A DNA stretch of 64,000 bases, taken from Rhizobiaceae bacterium (GTDB taxonomy: Bacteria; Pseudomonadota; Alphaproteobacteria; Rhizobiales; Rhizobiaceae). Both the position numbers and the translations under genes were made by a program. Location of the stretch: the NCBI GenBank assembly GCA_023953845.1, contig JAMLJC010000001.1, positions 1,054,001-1,118,000 on the forward strand, in the 5' to 3' direction. Within the stretch, counting starts at the first letter, position 1, and every line of letters starts with the position of its first letter. Below, in pieces: positions 1 through 8,053 of the stretch. The notes beneath the pieces are model-generated. The model worked only from the letters and a program-made list of their open reading frames with translations. It made no database searches and was not told the DNA's origin.

Positions 1-963
1 GAGATGCGCGGCAATTCCGCTTTCGACATTGCCCTCTGGGACATTTTCGGCAAGGCGACGGACCAGCCCGTCGCGCAGCTGCTCGGCGGGTTCAGCCGCA
101 GGAGCATCCGCACCTACAATACCTGCGCCGGTACGGAATACATCAAGAAGGCGACCGGCCAGACATCCGCGAACTACGGTCTCGACGCCGCCCGGAGCGG
201 CTATGACGATCTAAACGGCTTCCTTTTCCGCGCCGACGAACTCGCGCAATCCCTCCTTGAGGAGGGCATAAGCGCGATGAAGATCTGGCCGTTCGACATG
301 GCGGCCGAGAGGACGCGCGGCCAGTATATCTCGAGTGCCGATCTCAGGCAGGCGCTGGCGCCTTTCGAAAAGATCCGCGCCGCGGTGGGTGACCGCATGG
401 ACATCATGGTCGAGTTCCATTCCATGTGGCAGCTCCTGCCGGCCATGCAGATCGCCCGCGAACTGACGCCCTTCAGGACTTTCTGGCACGAAGACCCGAT
501 CCGCATGGACAGCCTGTCCAGCCTGAAGCGCTACGCGGACGTTTCCACCGCTCCCATCTGCGCCTCGGAGACGCTAGGCTCCCGCTGGGCGTTCCGCGAT
601 CTTCTGGAAACCGGCGCCGCCGGCATCGTCATGCTCGACGTCGCATGGTGCGGCGGCCTGTCGGAGGCGCGCAAGATCGCCGCGATGGCGGAAGCATGGC
701 ATCTGCCTGTCGCCCCGCATGACTGCACAGGCCCGGTCGTGCTCTGCGCCTCGACGCACCTTTCGCTCAACGCACCGAATGCGCTCGTTCAGGAGAGCGT
801 ACGTGCCTTCTATCGCACCTGGTATCGCGATCTGGTGACCGCGCTGCCGGAGGTGAAGGATGGCATGATCACTGTTCCCCCCGGCGCCGGGTTGGGAATG
901 GAACTGAACCCGGAGATGGACCGCGCCTATACGGTCCGTCGCCGATCAAGCGAAGCGGCGTGA
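1..963 (+). CDS. Mandelate racemase/muconate lactonizing enzyme family protein (5'-truncated by window edge)
   Basis: Enolase-superfamily enzyme, expected to abstract a proton alpha to a carboxylate, typically as a sugar-acid dehydratase or racemase. The frame is open from base 1, and the usual N-terminal capping domain (roughly the first 80-100 residues) is missing, so the gene starts upstream of the window. The barrel-domain signatures are present: a Lys in AMKIWPFD, metal-ligand acids in MVEFHSMW, FWHEDP and CASETLGSR, and a catalytic His in APHDCTGPV. It ends 36 bp before a sugar-binding protein gene, which suggests the importer feeds its substrate to this enzyme. The exact substrate cannot be read from the sequence. 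Confidence 0.88.
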   Translation, partial: EMRGNSAFDIALWDIFGKATDQPVAQLLGGFSRRSIRTYNTCAGTEYIKKATGQTSANYGLDAARSGYDDLNGFLFRADELAQSLLEEGISAMKIWPFDMAAERTRGQYISSADLRQALAPFEKIRAAVGDRMDIMVEFHSMWQLLPAMQIARELTPFRTFWHEDPIRMDSLSSLKRYADVSTAPICASETLGSRWAFRDLLETGAAGIVMLDVAWCGGLSEARKIAAMAEAWHLPVAPHDCTGPVVLCASTHLSLNAPNALVQESVRAFYRTWYRDLVTALPEVKDGMITVPPGAGLGMELNPEMDRAYTVRRRSSEAA

Positions 964-999
964 CCCGACGGTCGACGGCGCAAAAGTGGAGGAGAGAGA

Positions 1000-1986
1000 A
1001 TGAGAAGACAGGTTTTTGCAGCACTGATCGCAGGCACGGCGCTGGCAGCCGGTTTTGCGGGCACCGCGAGCGCACAGGAGCCGATGAACATCGCCTTCAC
1101 CGTGCATTCCTCGGCGTCGAATCCGTTCTGGCAGGCGGTGAAGAAAGGCTTTGACGACGCCTGCGCCAAGATCCAGGCGAACTGCCAGATGGTGTTCACG
1201 CAGACGGAAGGCTCGATCGACCAGCAGCAGGCGAACATGCAGGCCGCGCTCGCCGCCAATCCGGACGCGCTGATCACGTCGATCGTCGACAACATCGCCT
1301 TCGACCAGCCGATCGCCGACGCGCGCAAGGCAGGCGTCATCGTCATCGCCACCAATGTCGACGACACGGAAGGCGGGGCCGGCAACGAGCGGCAGGCCTT
1401 TATCGGCCAGGGCTTCATCCCTGCCGGCTACGAGCTCGGCAAGAAGATGTCGGAATTCTTCCCCGCCGAAGGTCCGATCAAGGCCGTCGTCGGCGTCTCG
1501 GCGCCCGGCCAGAACTGGTCCGAGCAGCGCGCCGCCGGCATCATCAAGTACCTCGAGGAGTTCAAGGCGGCCAATTCCGGACGTGAGGTGAAGATCGAGC
1601 GCCTCGACACCGGTACGGACGGCGCGGTCGTTGCCGATCGCGTCGGCGCCTATCTGTCGGCCAACCCCGATACGACCGTCTATTTCGACACCGGTCTCTG
1701 GCACGCTTACGTTGCTCAGGTGCTCGTCGATCGCGGCGTGGAGCCCGGCAAGGTGCTGATGGGCGGCTTCGACATCGTGTCCGAGGTGCTGACCCAGATG
1801 GAGGCCGGCTATATCCAGGTGCAGGTCGACCAGCAGCCTTACATGCAGGGCTTCATGCCGGTCATGGAAGCCTATCTTTCCAAGAACTTCGGCCTGCTGC
1901 CGGCAGACATAGACACCGGCAAGGGCATCATCGTCAAGGAAGACGTGCCGCGTCTCAAGGAACTGGCGGCGCAGGGCGTCCGCTAA
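1000..1986 (+). CDS. Sugar ABC transporter periplasmic substrate-binding protein
   Basis: Periplasmic binding protein of the ribose/xylose/fructose type (peripla_BP_4-like), 328 residues, a normal length. A Sec signal peptide is clear: MRR, then a hydrophobic stretch, then ASA-QE, with probable cleavage around residue 26. The mature protein begins with a strand typical of the family (MNIAFTVHSSASNPFWQAVKKG), where the substrate is usually met by the SNPFW segment. The start has GGAGAG about 6 bp upstream. It is the first transporter gene of the importer and is followed by a strong hairpin before the permease gene, common where the binding protein must be made in excess. The ligand is unknown; the neighbouring enolase-superfamily enzyme hints at a sugar acid or a related sugar. 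Confidence 0.93.
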   Translation: MRRQVFAALIAGTALAAGFAGTASAQEPMNIAFTVHSSASNPFWQAVKKGFDDACAKIQANCQMVFTQTEGSIDQQQANMQAALAANPDALITSIVDNIAFDQPIADARKAGVIVIATNVDDTEGGAGNERQAFIGQGFIPAGYELGKKMSEFFPAEGPIKAVVGVSAPGQNWSEQRAAGIIKYLEEFKAANSGREVKIERLDTGTDGAVVADRVGAYLSANPDTTVYFDTGLWHAYVAQVLVDRGVEPGKVLMGGFDIVSEVLTQMEAGYIQVQVDQQPYMQGFMPVMEAYLSKNFGLLPADIDTGKGIIVKEDVPRLKELAAQGVR

Positions 1987-2001
1987 CTCCCCGCAAGCGA
2001 G

Positions 2002-2029
2002 CGGCCGCGGCGCAATCCCGCCGCGGCCG
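2002..2029 (+). promoter_or_regulatory. Intercistronic GC hairpin between binding protein and permease genes
   Basis: A perfect 11-bp inverted repeat (CGGCCGCGGCG at 2002-2012, its complement at 2019-2029) with a 6-nt loop. It is followed by a short pyrimidine run without a solid T-tract. In this position such hairpins usually protect the upstream message from 3' exonucleases or partly terminate transcription. Confidence 0.6.
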
Positions 2030-2055
2030 TCCCTTTCCCCGAACCGGAGTGACCG

Positions 2056-3036
2056 ATGAAGCGCTTGATGAAGATTTACCTGGAGAAACCGGAGCTGGCG
2101 GCAGTCGTTTTCCTCGTCATCCTGCTTATCGTCTTCCAGATCCGGTCGAATGGCGTCTTCCTCGGCGCGCAGAACCTGCGCGGCATGCTTGGTCTCCTGC
2201 CCGAAATGGGACTGGTCGCCATCGGCGTCACGCTGCTGATGATTTGCGGCGAGTTCGATCTTTCCGTCGGCTCCGTCTTCGCGTTGACGCCGATGACAAT
2301 GGCCGTTCTGCTAGCCGGCGGCACGCCGTTTCTGCCGGCTTTCATCGCGGGCCTCATCGTCGCCGCGCTGGTCGGCCTCGCCAACGGGCTCGTCACGATC
2401 AAGTTCAACATACCGAGTTTCATCACGACACTGGGCATGATGTTCGTGGCGCGGTCGCTGACGGTGGTGATCTCGGGCGGCTTTCCGCCGGTCATCCCGG
2501 CGAACGCGCTGCCCCGCTGGCTCTTCACCGTCTATGTCGGTCCGGGTGAGCTTTTCCGCATGTCGTTCTTCTGGTTCCTGGCGGTGGCGATACTGGTCAC
2601 CGTGCTTCTGTCGCGGACGAATTTCGGCAACTGGGTACGGGCGACCGGAGGCTTCCTTCCCGCCGCGCAATCCATGGGCATTCCCACGGCGCGCGTGAAG
2701 GTCGCCTGCTTCATGATCTGCTCGGTGCTCGCCGGTTTCGCCGGCACCATTCAGGTCATGCGGCTCGGTGCGCCGCTGCCCTCCATCGGCGAGGGGCTCG
2801 AACTTCAGGCCGTATCGGCCGCCGTCATCGGCGGCGCGTCGCTCGCCGGCGGCATCGGCACCATCCTCGGCGGCATACTCGGAGCAGCGCTTATCCGCGT
2901 CATCGACAACGGCCTCGTGCTGAGCCAGGTCGACGCCAACTGGTTCAAGATGGCGATCGGCCTTCTCACCATCTTCGCCGTGGTCGTCAACGCATGGCTG
3001 CGCAAGAAAGCGCGCGCGATGAAGGTGGAGACGTGA
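2056..3036 (+). CDS. Sugar ABC transporter permease (RbsC/FrcC type)
   Basis: Inner-membrane permease of the branched-chain/ribose class (BPD_transp_2), 326 residues with about 8-10 hydrophobic segments. It includes the family stretch GEFDLSVGSVFAL near residue 75, the conserved region after transmembrane helix 2 of ribose-type permeases, and the glycine-rich AVIGGASLAGGIGTILGGILGAALI near the C-terminus. CGGAG lies about 8 bp before the ATG. The stop codon is followed immediately by the ATPase gene, so the three transporter genes form one operon. Confidence 0.93.
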   Translation: MKRLMKIYLEKPELAAVVFLVILLIVFQIRSNGVFLGAQNLRGMLGLLPEMGLVAIGVTLLMICGEFDLSVGSVFALTPMTMAVLLAGGTPFLPAFIAGLIVAALVGLANGLVTIKFNIPSFITTLGMMFVARSLTVVISGGFPPVIPANALPRWLFTVYVGPGELFRMSFFWFLAVAILVTVLLSRTNFGNWVRATGGFLPAAQSMGIPTARVKVACFMICSVLAGFAGTIQVMRLGAPLPSIGEGLELQAVSAAVIGGASLAGGIGTILGGILGAALIRVIDNGLVLSQVDANWFKMAIGLLTIFAVVVNAWLRKKARAMKVET

Positions 3037-3037
3037 G

Positions 3038-3769
3038 ATGACGAGCCCCATCATCCAGATCCGCAATCTCGAGAAATGGTATTCGGGCGTCCATGCGCTG
3101 AAGGACGTGTCTCTCGACATCTATCCCAACGAGGCGCTCGGACTGGTCGGCGACAACGGCGCCGGCAAATCCACGCTCATCAACATCCTGTCCGGTACGC
3201 AGAAGCCGGACGGCGGCGAAATCAGACTGGAGGGGCAGGAGGTCCGCTTTTCCAACCCGCGTGACGCGATGAACCGCGGCATCGAGACGATCTACCAGTA
3301 CAATTCCATGGTGCCGACCATGACCATCGCCCGCAATGTCTTCATAGGCCGGGAACCCATCAAGGCGTCGGTCATGGGGATCGGCATCCTCGACCAGAAG
3401 CGCATGCGCGAGGAAAGCATCAAGGCCATCGCGGACGTCGACCTTCACCTGAGATCCCCCGACGCGCTGGTCGGCGAACTGTCGGGCGGCCAGCGGCAGG
3501 GCGTGGCGATCGCGCGCGCCATGCACTTCAAGTCCAAGGTCATGATCCTCGACGAACCGACCAATCACCTCTCGGTCAAGGAAACCAACAAGGTGATCGG
3601 CTTCGTGCGCGGGCTGAAGGCGCAGAACATCACCGGCATCTTCATCAGCCACAACATGCATCATGTCTTCGAATGCTGCGACCGGGTGGTCGCCATGGCA
3701 CGCGGCGAAATCGTGCTGGACAAGCGCATCGGCGACACCTCGATCGAGGAAATCCATACGGTCCTGTAG
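3038..3769 (+). CDS. Sugar ABC transporter ATP-binding protein (single domain)
   Basis: ABC ATPase that powers the importer. Walker A is GDNGAGKST near residues 38-46, the signature is LSGGQRQG, Walker B is VMILDEPTNHLS and the switch His is in FISHNMHHV. At 243 residues it has one nucleotide-binding domain, as in FrcA-type systems, rather than the duplicated domain of RbsA. The start codon lies one base after the permease stop codon, consistent with translational coupling. Its end converges on the Trm112-family gene 32 bp away. Confidence 0.93.
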   Translation: MTSPIIQIRNLEKWYSGVHALKDVSLDIYPNEALGLVGDNGAGKSTLINILSGTQKPDGGEIRLEGQEVRFSNPRDAMNRGIETIYQYNSMVPTMTIARNVFIGREPIKASVMGIGILDQKRMREESIKAIADVDLHLRSPDALVGELSGGQRQGVAIARAMHFKSKVMILDEPTNHLSVKETNKVIGFVRGLKAQNITGIFISHNMHHVFECCDRVVAMARGEIVLDKRIGDTSIEEIHTVL

Positions 3770-3801
3770 GACCGGCCGCATTCAGGATTTTGCGCGTCGC
3801 C

Positions 3802-4023
3802 TTATCCCCGAGGCGACGGCGTCTCGGCATCCGGATCGATTGCGCGCGCCTCTGAAGGCAGCAGGATGGGGATGCCGTCCCGGACGGGGTAGGCGAGCTT
3901 GGCCAGCCGCGACACCAGTTCGTTCCGCGTCGCGTCCCACTGCAGCGGCCCCTTGGTCAGCGGGCACACCAGCAATTCGAGAAATCGGCGATCGATCCTG
4001 TGAGCGGTCTCTCGGTTTTCCAT
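3802..4023 (-). CDS. Trm112 family protein (UPF0434)
   Basis: Small protein of the Trm112/YcaR family, about 73 residues. The signatures are LLVCPLTKGPL near the N-terminus and YPVRDGIPILLPSEAR toward the end. Family members act as small partners of methyltransferases or remain uncharacterised. The second cysteine of the usual CPxC-type zinc site is absent: it reads CPLTKG. ATG at 4023 is preferred over the in-frame GTG two codons upstream. It is the last gene of a conserved alphaproteobacterial run with the LON-domain, thioredoxin and YbaK genes. Confidence 0.9.
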   Translation of the reverse strand: MENRETAHRIDRRFLELLVCPLTKGPLQWDATRNELVSRLAKLAYPVRDGIPILLPSEARAIDPDAETPSPRG

Positions 4024-4090
4024 GGTCACGCCGCGGCCGTCTACGGCGACATTAGCCGGGTATGATCGGCTTTGTCAGCCTCCGTATCCG

Positions 4091-4759
4091 CTATTGCAAT
4101 GTATTGCCCGAGCTTTCGTCACCGCGCGCCAGCTCCATTTCGGTGATGGCGATGAGAGTTTCCGCGCGCGTCTTGAGGTCGGGCGCTTCCAGCAGCGCCT
4201 GCTTCTCCGCCGGTCCGTAGGGCGCCATCATGGACAGCGCGTTGACCAGCGTGGCATTCTCGGCGCGGCTGACGCTCTGCCAGTCAGCCTCCATCTTGTT
4301 GGCGTCGAGATAGGCCCTCAACGCCTTGAGCAAACCGGTCCGGTTGATCTCCTCTCCGGCGTTTTCGGCAAGATCGGCTGCGAAGGGAAGAATCGAACAG
4401 AGCCGATAGGGCTTGTCCGTCGGCTGTTCGGCCATGACCCGGAAGCGCGCGACGCCGTGCAACATGATCAGATAGCGCCCGTCGCCCGTCTCCGAAATCG
4501 ACGTGAGGCGGCCGAGGCAGCCGACATCGCAAAGCTCGGGTTCGTCGTCGGCGCGCCGGGAGCCGTCGAGACGCGGCTGGATCATGCCGATCAGCCGGGA
4601 ATCGTTCAGAGCCTCATCGACCATCTGCAGGTAGCGCGGCTCGAAGATGTTCAGCGGCAGTCGCCCGCCCGGCAGCAGCAGCGCTCCGGTGAGCGGGAAC
4701 ACCGGAATCGTGCGCGGAATATCCTCGACCTGTCTGTAGAATACGTTCCCGGCCTGCAC
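4091..4759 (-). CDS. LON peptidase N-terminal substrate-binding domain protein
   Basis: About 222 residues made of the LON substrate-binding domain only, with no ATPase or protease domain. The core motif is IPVFPLTGALLLPGGRLPLNIFEPRYLQMVDEAL near the N-terminus, followed by GMIQPRLDG and VGCLGRLTSI. The frame is open further upstream to 4912, but the GTG at 4759 is chosen because GGAGG lies correctly before it and family similarity begins there. The upstream extension would also overlap the preceding gene. The role is probably non-proteolytic substrate recognition and is not well defined. Confidence 0.9.
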   Translation of the reverse strand: MQAGNVFYRQVEDIPRTIPVFPLTGALLLPGGRLPLNIFEPRYLQMVDEALNDSRLIGMIQPRLDGSRRADDEPELCDVGCLGRLTSISETGDGRYLIMLHGVARFRVMAEQPTDKPYRLCSILPFAADLAENAGEEINRTGLLKALRAYLDANKMEADWQSVSRAENATLVNALSMMAPYGPAEKQALLEAPDLKTRAETLIAITEMELARGDESSGNTLQ

Positions 4760-4845
4760 CGTGGCCTCCTCCGGTCTCCCGAAAAAGATGGGGCGCCGCG
4801 CCGAAAGCTCAAGCGTCCTGCGGCGACCGACCGCCGTTCCCGGCT

Positions 4846-5808
4846 TTACGAGAACAACAGCGACGACAGCCTGCGGCGCGCGGAGAGCGTCGCATCGTCG
4901 GCCATGCCCCACGCTTCGAAGAATTTCAGCAGTTGCGCGCGTGCGCCATCGTCGCGCCAGGTACGGTCGGCCCTGACGATCTCCAGCAGATTTTCCGCCG
5001 CCGCCATGCGATCGCCTCTGGCGTTCTGGATCATGGCCAGATCGAAGCGCGCATCGTGATCCCCGGGATTTGCGGCGAGCCGCTTCTCGAATTCCGCCGC
5101 GTCGCCGAGTTCGGCGGCTTCCGCCGCCAGCGCGATCCTGGAGCGGATACCGGCCAGAGCCGACGCCGCCTTCGGATCGTCCGGGGCGGTTGCGAGGATC
5201 TGTTCCGCTGCCGTCGAATCGCCGGCTTCGAACAGGAGTTCGGCCAGCCCGGCAATGGCGTCGACATTGTCGGGCGCCTGTTCCAGCACCGCCGAATAGA
5301 TGTCGGCCGCCGTCTGCGCGTCGCCGGCTTCACGCGCCTCCTTTGCGGCCGCCAGCGCGTCGGCCAGTTGTCCGCCCGGCGCGCCCTTGCCCGCGACGCG
5401 CTCGATGAAGGCCGCCACCTGCGTTTCCGGCAGCGCGCCCATGAAGCCGTCGACAGGCTGCCCATCCTTGAAGGCGATGACGGCGGGGATCGACTGGATA
5501 CCGAGCTGGCCGGCAATCGAAGGATGTTCGTCGATGTTCATCTTGACCAGCTTGACGCGTCCGCCGGCGGCATTGACCGCTTTCTCGATGATCGGCGTCA
5601 GCTGCTTGCAAGGCCCGCACCACGGCGCCCAGAAATCGACCAGAACCGGCTGGCGCCGCGACTCCTGGATGACATCCGTGCTGAAAGCGGCCGTCGTCGT
5701 GTCCTTGATCAGCCCTGCGGGCGCATTGGCCGGAGCGGCGTCACCGAACTGGACACTCGGCGCATACCCGCCGCCGGCGCTACGATAGGGATTGTCGTCG
5801 ATGGCCAT
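4846..5808 (-). CDS. CnoX/YbbN-like thioredoxin with TPR-like C-terminal domain
   Basis: Chaperone-like thioredoxin of 320 residues. A thioredoxin domain (about residues 30-140) carries the redox-active site WCGPC at Cys64 and Cys67. A C-terminal helical-repeat region (about 150-320) contains segments such as AADIYSAVLEQAPDNVDAIAGLAELLFEAGD. This arrangement matches YbbN/CnoX, which protects substrates and transfers them to GroEL or DnaK. Unlike the E. coli protein, the active site here is a full CxxC, as is common in alphaproteobacteria. The start gives the expected acidic N-terminus MAIDDNPYR. Confidence 0.92.
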   Translation of the reverse strand: MAIDDNPYRSAGGGYAPSVQFGDAAPANAPAGLIKDTTTAAFSTDVIQESRRQPVLVDFWAPWCGPCKQLTPIIEKAVNAAGGRVKLVKMNIDEHPSIAGQLGIQSIPAVIAFKDGQPVDGFMGALPETQVAAFIERVAGKGAPGGQLADALAAAKEAREAGDAQTAADIYSAVLEQAPDNVDAIAGLAELLFEAGDSTAAEQILATAPDDPKAASALAGIRSRIALAAEAAELGDAAEFEKRLAANPGDHDARFDLAMIQNARGDRMAAAENLLEIVRADRTWRDDGARAQLLKFFEAWGMADDATLSARRRLSSLLFS

Positions 5809-5874
5809 GGTCGTGTCGTTCCGCTTCGATGGTCAGCTGGCGCGGGTCGCCGCCCGCGAGCCAGCATGTGGCGA

Positions 5875-6390
5875 TCAGCCGCCGGTTTTCAAGATGTTGG
5901 CGGTTTGCAGGATGTTGAAGGCGTGGCCGGTAGACTCGACGAAGCGCTTCACGTCTTCCGTCCGGATGGACGTCGTCGCCACGTTGGTCAGCGGATGTGC
6001 ATTGATGACATCATGAACGAGAAGATTGTCGTCGATAAAGAAGGCCACTCTGTTTGCCTTGTCGTTCAGCAGCCCGAACAGCGTCACCGCGCCGGGCGTC
6101 ACACCCAGCAGGTCCAGCAGCGCTTCCGGCTTGCCGAAGGAGACGCGGCTCGCCGCGCCGATCACGCCATGGATCGACTTCAAATCGACCATGGCCTCCT
6201 CGTCCGCAGTGATCAGAAAGAAATTATTCTTCTTGTCCTTGAGAAAAAGGTTCTTCGTATGCCCGCCTTCGATCTTGCCGCGCAACGCCTGCGAATCGGC
6301 GACGGTGAAAAGCGGCGGATGCGAGACGGTGGTCGTCTCGATGCCGAGGTCGCGGAGGTGGGCGAAAAGGTCGTCTGGGCTGGCGGGCAT
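5875..6390 (-). CDS. YbaK/ProX-type aminoacyl-tRNA deacylase
   Basis: About 171 residues, related to the editing domain of prolyl-tRNA synthetase. Such proteins hydrolyse mischarged tRNAs (for example Ala-tRNA(Pro)). The visible family features are SHPPLFTVADSQALRGKIEGGHTKNLFLKDKKNNFFLI, where the Lys of HTKNLFLKDKK is the conserved functional residue, and a C-terminal FFIDDNLL segment. The frame extends upstream to 6624, but the ATG at 6390 begins the conserved protein MPASPDDLFAHL. It is the first gene of the housekeeping run and lies 66 bp before the thioredoxin gene. Confidence 0.9.
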   Translation of the reverse strand: MPASPDDLFAHLRDLGIETTTVSHPPLFTVADSQALRGKIEGGHTKNLFLKDKKNNFFLITADEEAMVDLKSIHGVIGAASRVSFGKPEALLDLLGVTPGAVTLFGLLNDKANRVAFFIDDNLLVHDVINAHPLTNVATTSIRTEDVKRFVESTGHAFNILQTANILKTGG

Positions 6391-6723
6391 GGCGATCCGG
6401 GCGGGAAATAACGAAGTCACGCCTAATCGGAATTGCCACGCACCGCAACCTTCGTGCCTGGCCACGACAGCGAATCTGCCTTCAAAGACGTCGCAACCTT
6501 CGCCGTAACGCCTTCCAGCCGCAATCATGGCGCACGTGTATGCTGCGCCGCCTGGTCGCGGTTCGCCCCGAGTTGGCCCCAGGTTGCCACACCCGGCATT
6601 GCCGCGCGTCTGGAAGCCTTGCACCCACCCTTACGCTAGGGCAGAAAATGGCCTTGTTTTCCTATTGCAATCATCCAGCTCTTCGGCCATATAGGCGCGG
6701 CTTGCGGCGCTGGCGCCGCGCGA

Positions 6724-6798
6724 GCGGGTGTAGCTCAGGGGTAGAGCACAACCTTGCCAAGGTTGGGGTCGAGGGTTCGAATCCCTTCGCCCGCTCCA
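6724..6798 (+). tRNA. tRNA-Gly (anticodon GCC)
   Basis: A full cloverleaf can be drawn. The acceptor stem GCGGGTG (6724-6730) pairs with 6788-6794, with one G-T pair. The anticodon stem CAACC/GGTTG closes the loop TTGCCAA with anticodon GCC at 6756-6758, the T-arm contains GGTTCGAATCC, and CCA is encoded at 6796-6798. It stands at the boundary between conserved chromosomal genes and accessory DNA, so it is a candidate attachment site. Confidence 0.97.
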
Positions 6799-7109
6799 GT
6801 TTCTCGCAGTTAAATCAATAGCTTAGAAAGCACGGTGCGGAGCTTTTTTGCTTACATGATCTTAGTGGCTGCGTTGTGTAAGCATCTTGTAAGCAGGCGA
6901 AGGGGTATTCTCGGATACCAAGGCGCGATTTCGGCCATCATTTGCAATTGAAAGATTGGCCGCACCATAGCTATGGTCAGCGCGGTGCCTGCTTATGAAA
7001 GCCGCTACGTGGCATACTACCGCATCACAAACGACACTGACGGTCGCTTGCACGGCTCAACGGATCATTCTCACAGAGGAACGGAGGGCTTCAGGTGGAG
7101 CCCTCTCTT
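6799..7109. other. Gap between tRNA-Gly and IclR gene; no convincing gene
   Basis: About 310 bp with no supported gene. Just after the tRNA a short stem (AAAGC and GCTTT) followed by six Ts at about 6826-6850 could terminate tRNA transcription. A plus-strand ORF from ATG 6973 of roughly 58 codons has no recognisable motif. Composition is less GC-rich than the flanking core genes, consistent with the start of acquired DNA. Confidence 0.5.
7084..7105 (-). terminator. Possible terminator of the IclR gene
   Basis: A 7-bp stem GAGGGCT/AGCCCTC with an 8-nt loop lies just downstream of the IclR stop codon on the minus strand. Only a weak pyrimidine run follows. Confidence 0.4.
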
Positions 7110-7928
7110 TCAGGAATTGTGGAGTGTCTGCTCGAAGCCCAGCGCCTGAGAGATCCGTGCGGCTGCCTCGGTAACGGCCGCGATTTGTTCAGGATATGGT
7201 GTAGGTGGCACGAATTGCACCGAACCCACAATCGCGATTGTACCGACGAGTTGCCCGCCGTGATCGAATATTGGTGCAGCGAGCGCGTTTATTCCTACAA
7301 GCATCGTCTCTGGCGAAACAGACCAACGTTGCCGTCGCACTTGCTCAACACGTCGCAGCAAGCTCTCGTAATCTGTTAGTGTGTGATCCGTCAGGCGTTC
7401 GAGTTTTACCCAACGCTGCTGTTCCAACAATCTTTCCGGACCGAAGCCGAGGCCCAGAAGACCTTGAGCTGAACTGTGAAACTGCATCAACGTGCCGGTT
7501 CGCGTGGTGATCTCGATGGCATTGCGCGTCCGCGCCATCCCAAGAATGCGCATCCCGGATTCTTCAAGTTGCGAAAGTGTTGCGGTCTGGTGCGTCCTCT
7601 GGCTTAGCATCTCAAGATGCGGCTGCGCCTCTCTCAAGAGGCTCCGATGGCTGGCATAGGCTTGACCAAGCAAATATATGCGGCTCGACGCCACATAACG
7701 GCTCGATGAATCTTGTTCAACGTACCCTGCTGCGATGAGGGTGCGCAGGCAGCGGAACAGCCTGGTCTTCGTTATACCGAGAGCCAACGCGCTTTCGGTG
7801 ACGCTGCAAGGTGCACCAGCCTCGACAAGATACTCAAGAACGCGAAAAGCGAGCAGCGCCGAGCGGACCTCGTCGCCATTCAATTCTTGCTCCGATTCTG
7901 TCTTATCTGTCGTTTCCTTGACAGCCAT
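7110..7928 (-). CDS. IclR family transcriptional regulator
   Basis: A 272-residue regulator with an N-terminal winged helix-turn-helix (LLAFRVLEYLVEAGAPCSVTESALALGITKTRLFRCLRTLIAAGYVEQD, about residues 20-75) and a C-terminal effector-binding domain typical of the IclR family. The frame opens at 8000, but the ATG at 7928 is preferred because AGGAG lies 8 bp upstream. IclR proteins commonly control catabolism of aromatic and related acids. The next gene on the same strand is an SDR dehydrogenase transcribed away from the VOC gene. Two similar 17-bp palindromic sites in the SDR/VOC intergenic region are its likely operators. Confidence 0.93.
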   Translation of the reverse strand: MAVKETTDKTESEQELNGDEVRSALLAFRVLEYLVEAGAPCSVTESALALGITKTRLFRCLRTLIAAGYVEQDSSSRYVASSRIYLLGQAYASHRSLLREAQPHLEMLSQRTHQTATLSQLEESGMRILGMARTRNAIEITTRTGTLMQFHSSAQGLLGLGFGPERLLEQQRWVKLERLTDHTLTDYESLLRRVEQVRRQRWSVSPETMLVGINALAAPIFDHGGQLVGTIAIVGSVQFVPPTPYPEQIAAVTEAAARISQALGFEQTLHNS

Positions 7929-8053
7929 AACGTGCGCTCCTGATTCACTCTGTTTTACTATTTGCGCCGCAGCGTAACCGCGGAACGTTACCCCGCTCAA
8001 TGTCGGGACATATACGCTCGCGCGGCCCGCAGTTTACTGAGTGAGTCCTTATC

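Noticed and set aside
4022..6411. Long plus-strand open frames (345 and 492 codons) across the housekeeping run
   Set aside because: They are antisense shadows of the LON-domain, thioredoxin and YbaK genes, caused by GC-rich codon bias; the minus-strand proteins have clear motifs.
6973..7149. Short plus-strand ORF after the tRNA as a possible integrase remnant
   Set aside because: No tyrosine-recombinase motif is visible and it runs into the antisense of the IclR gene.
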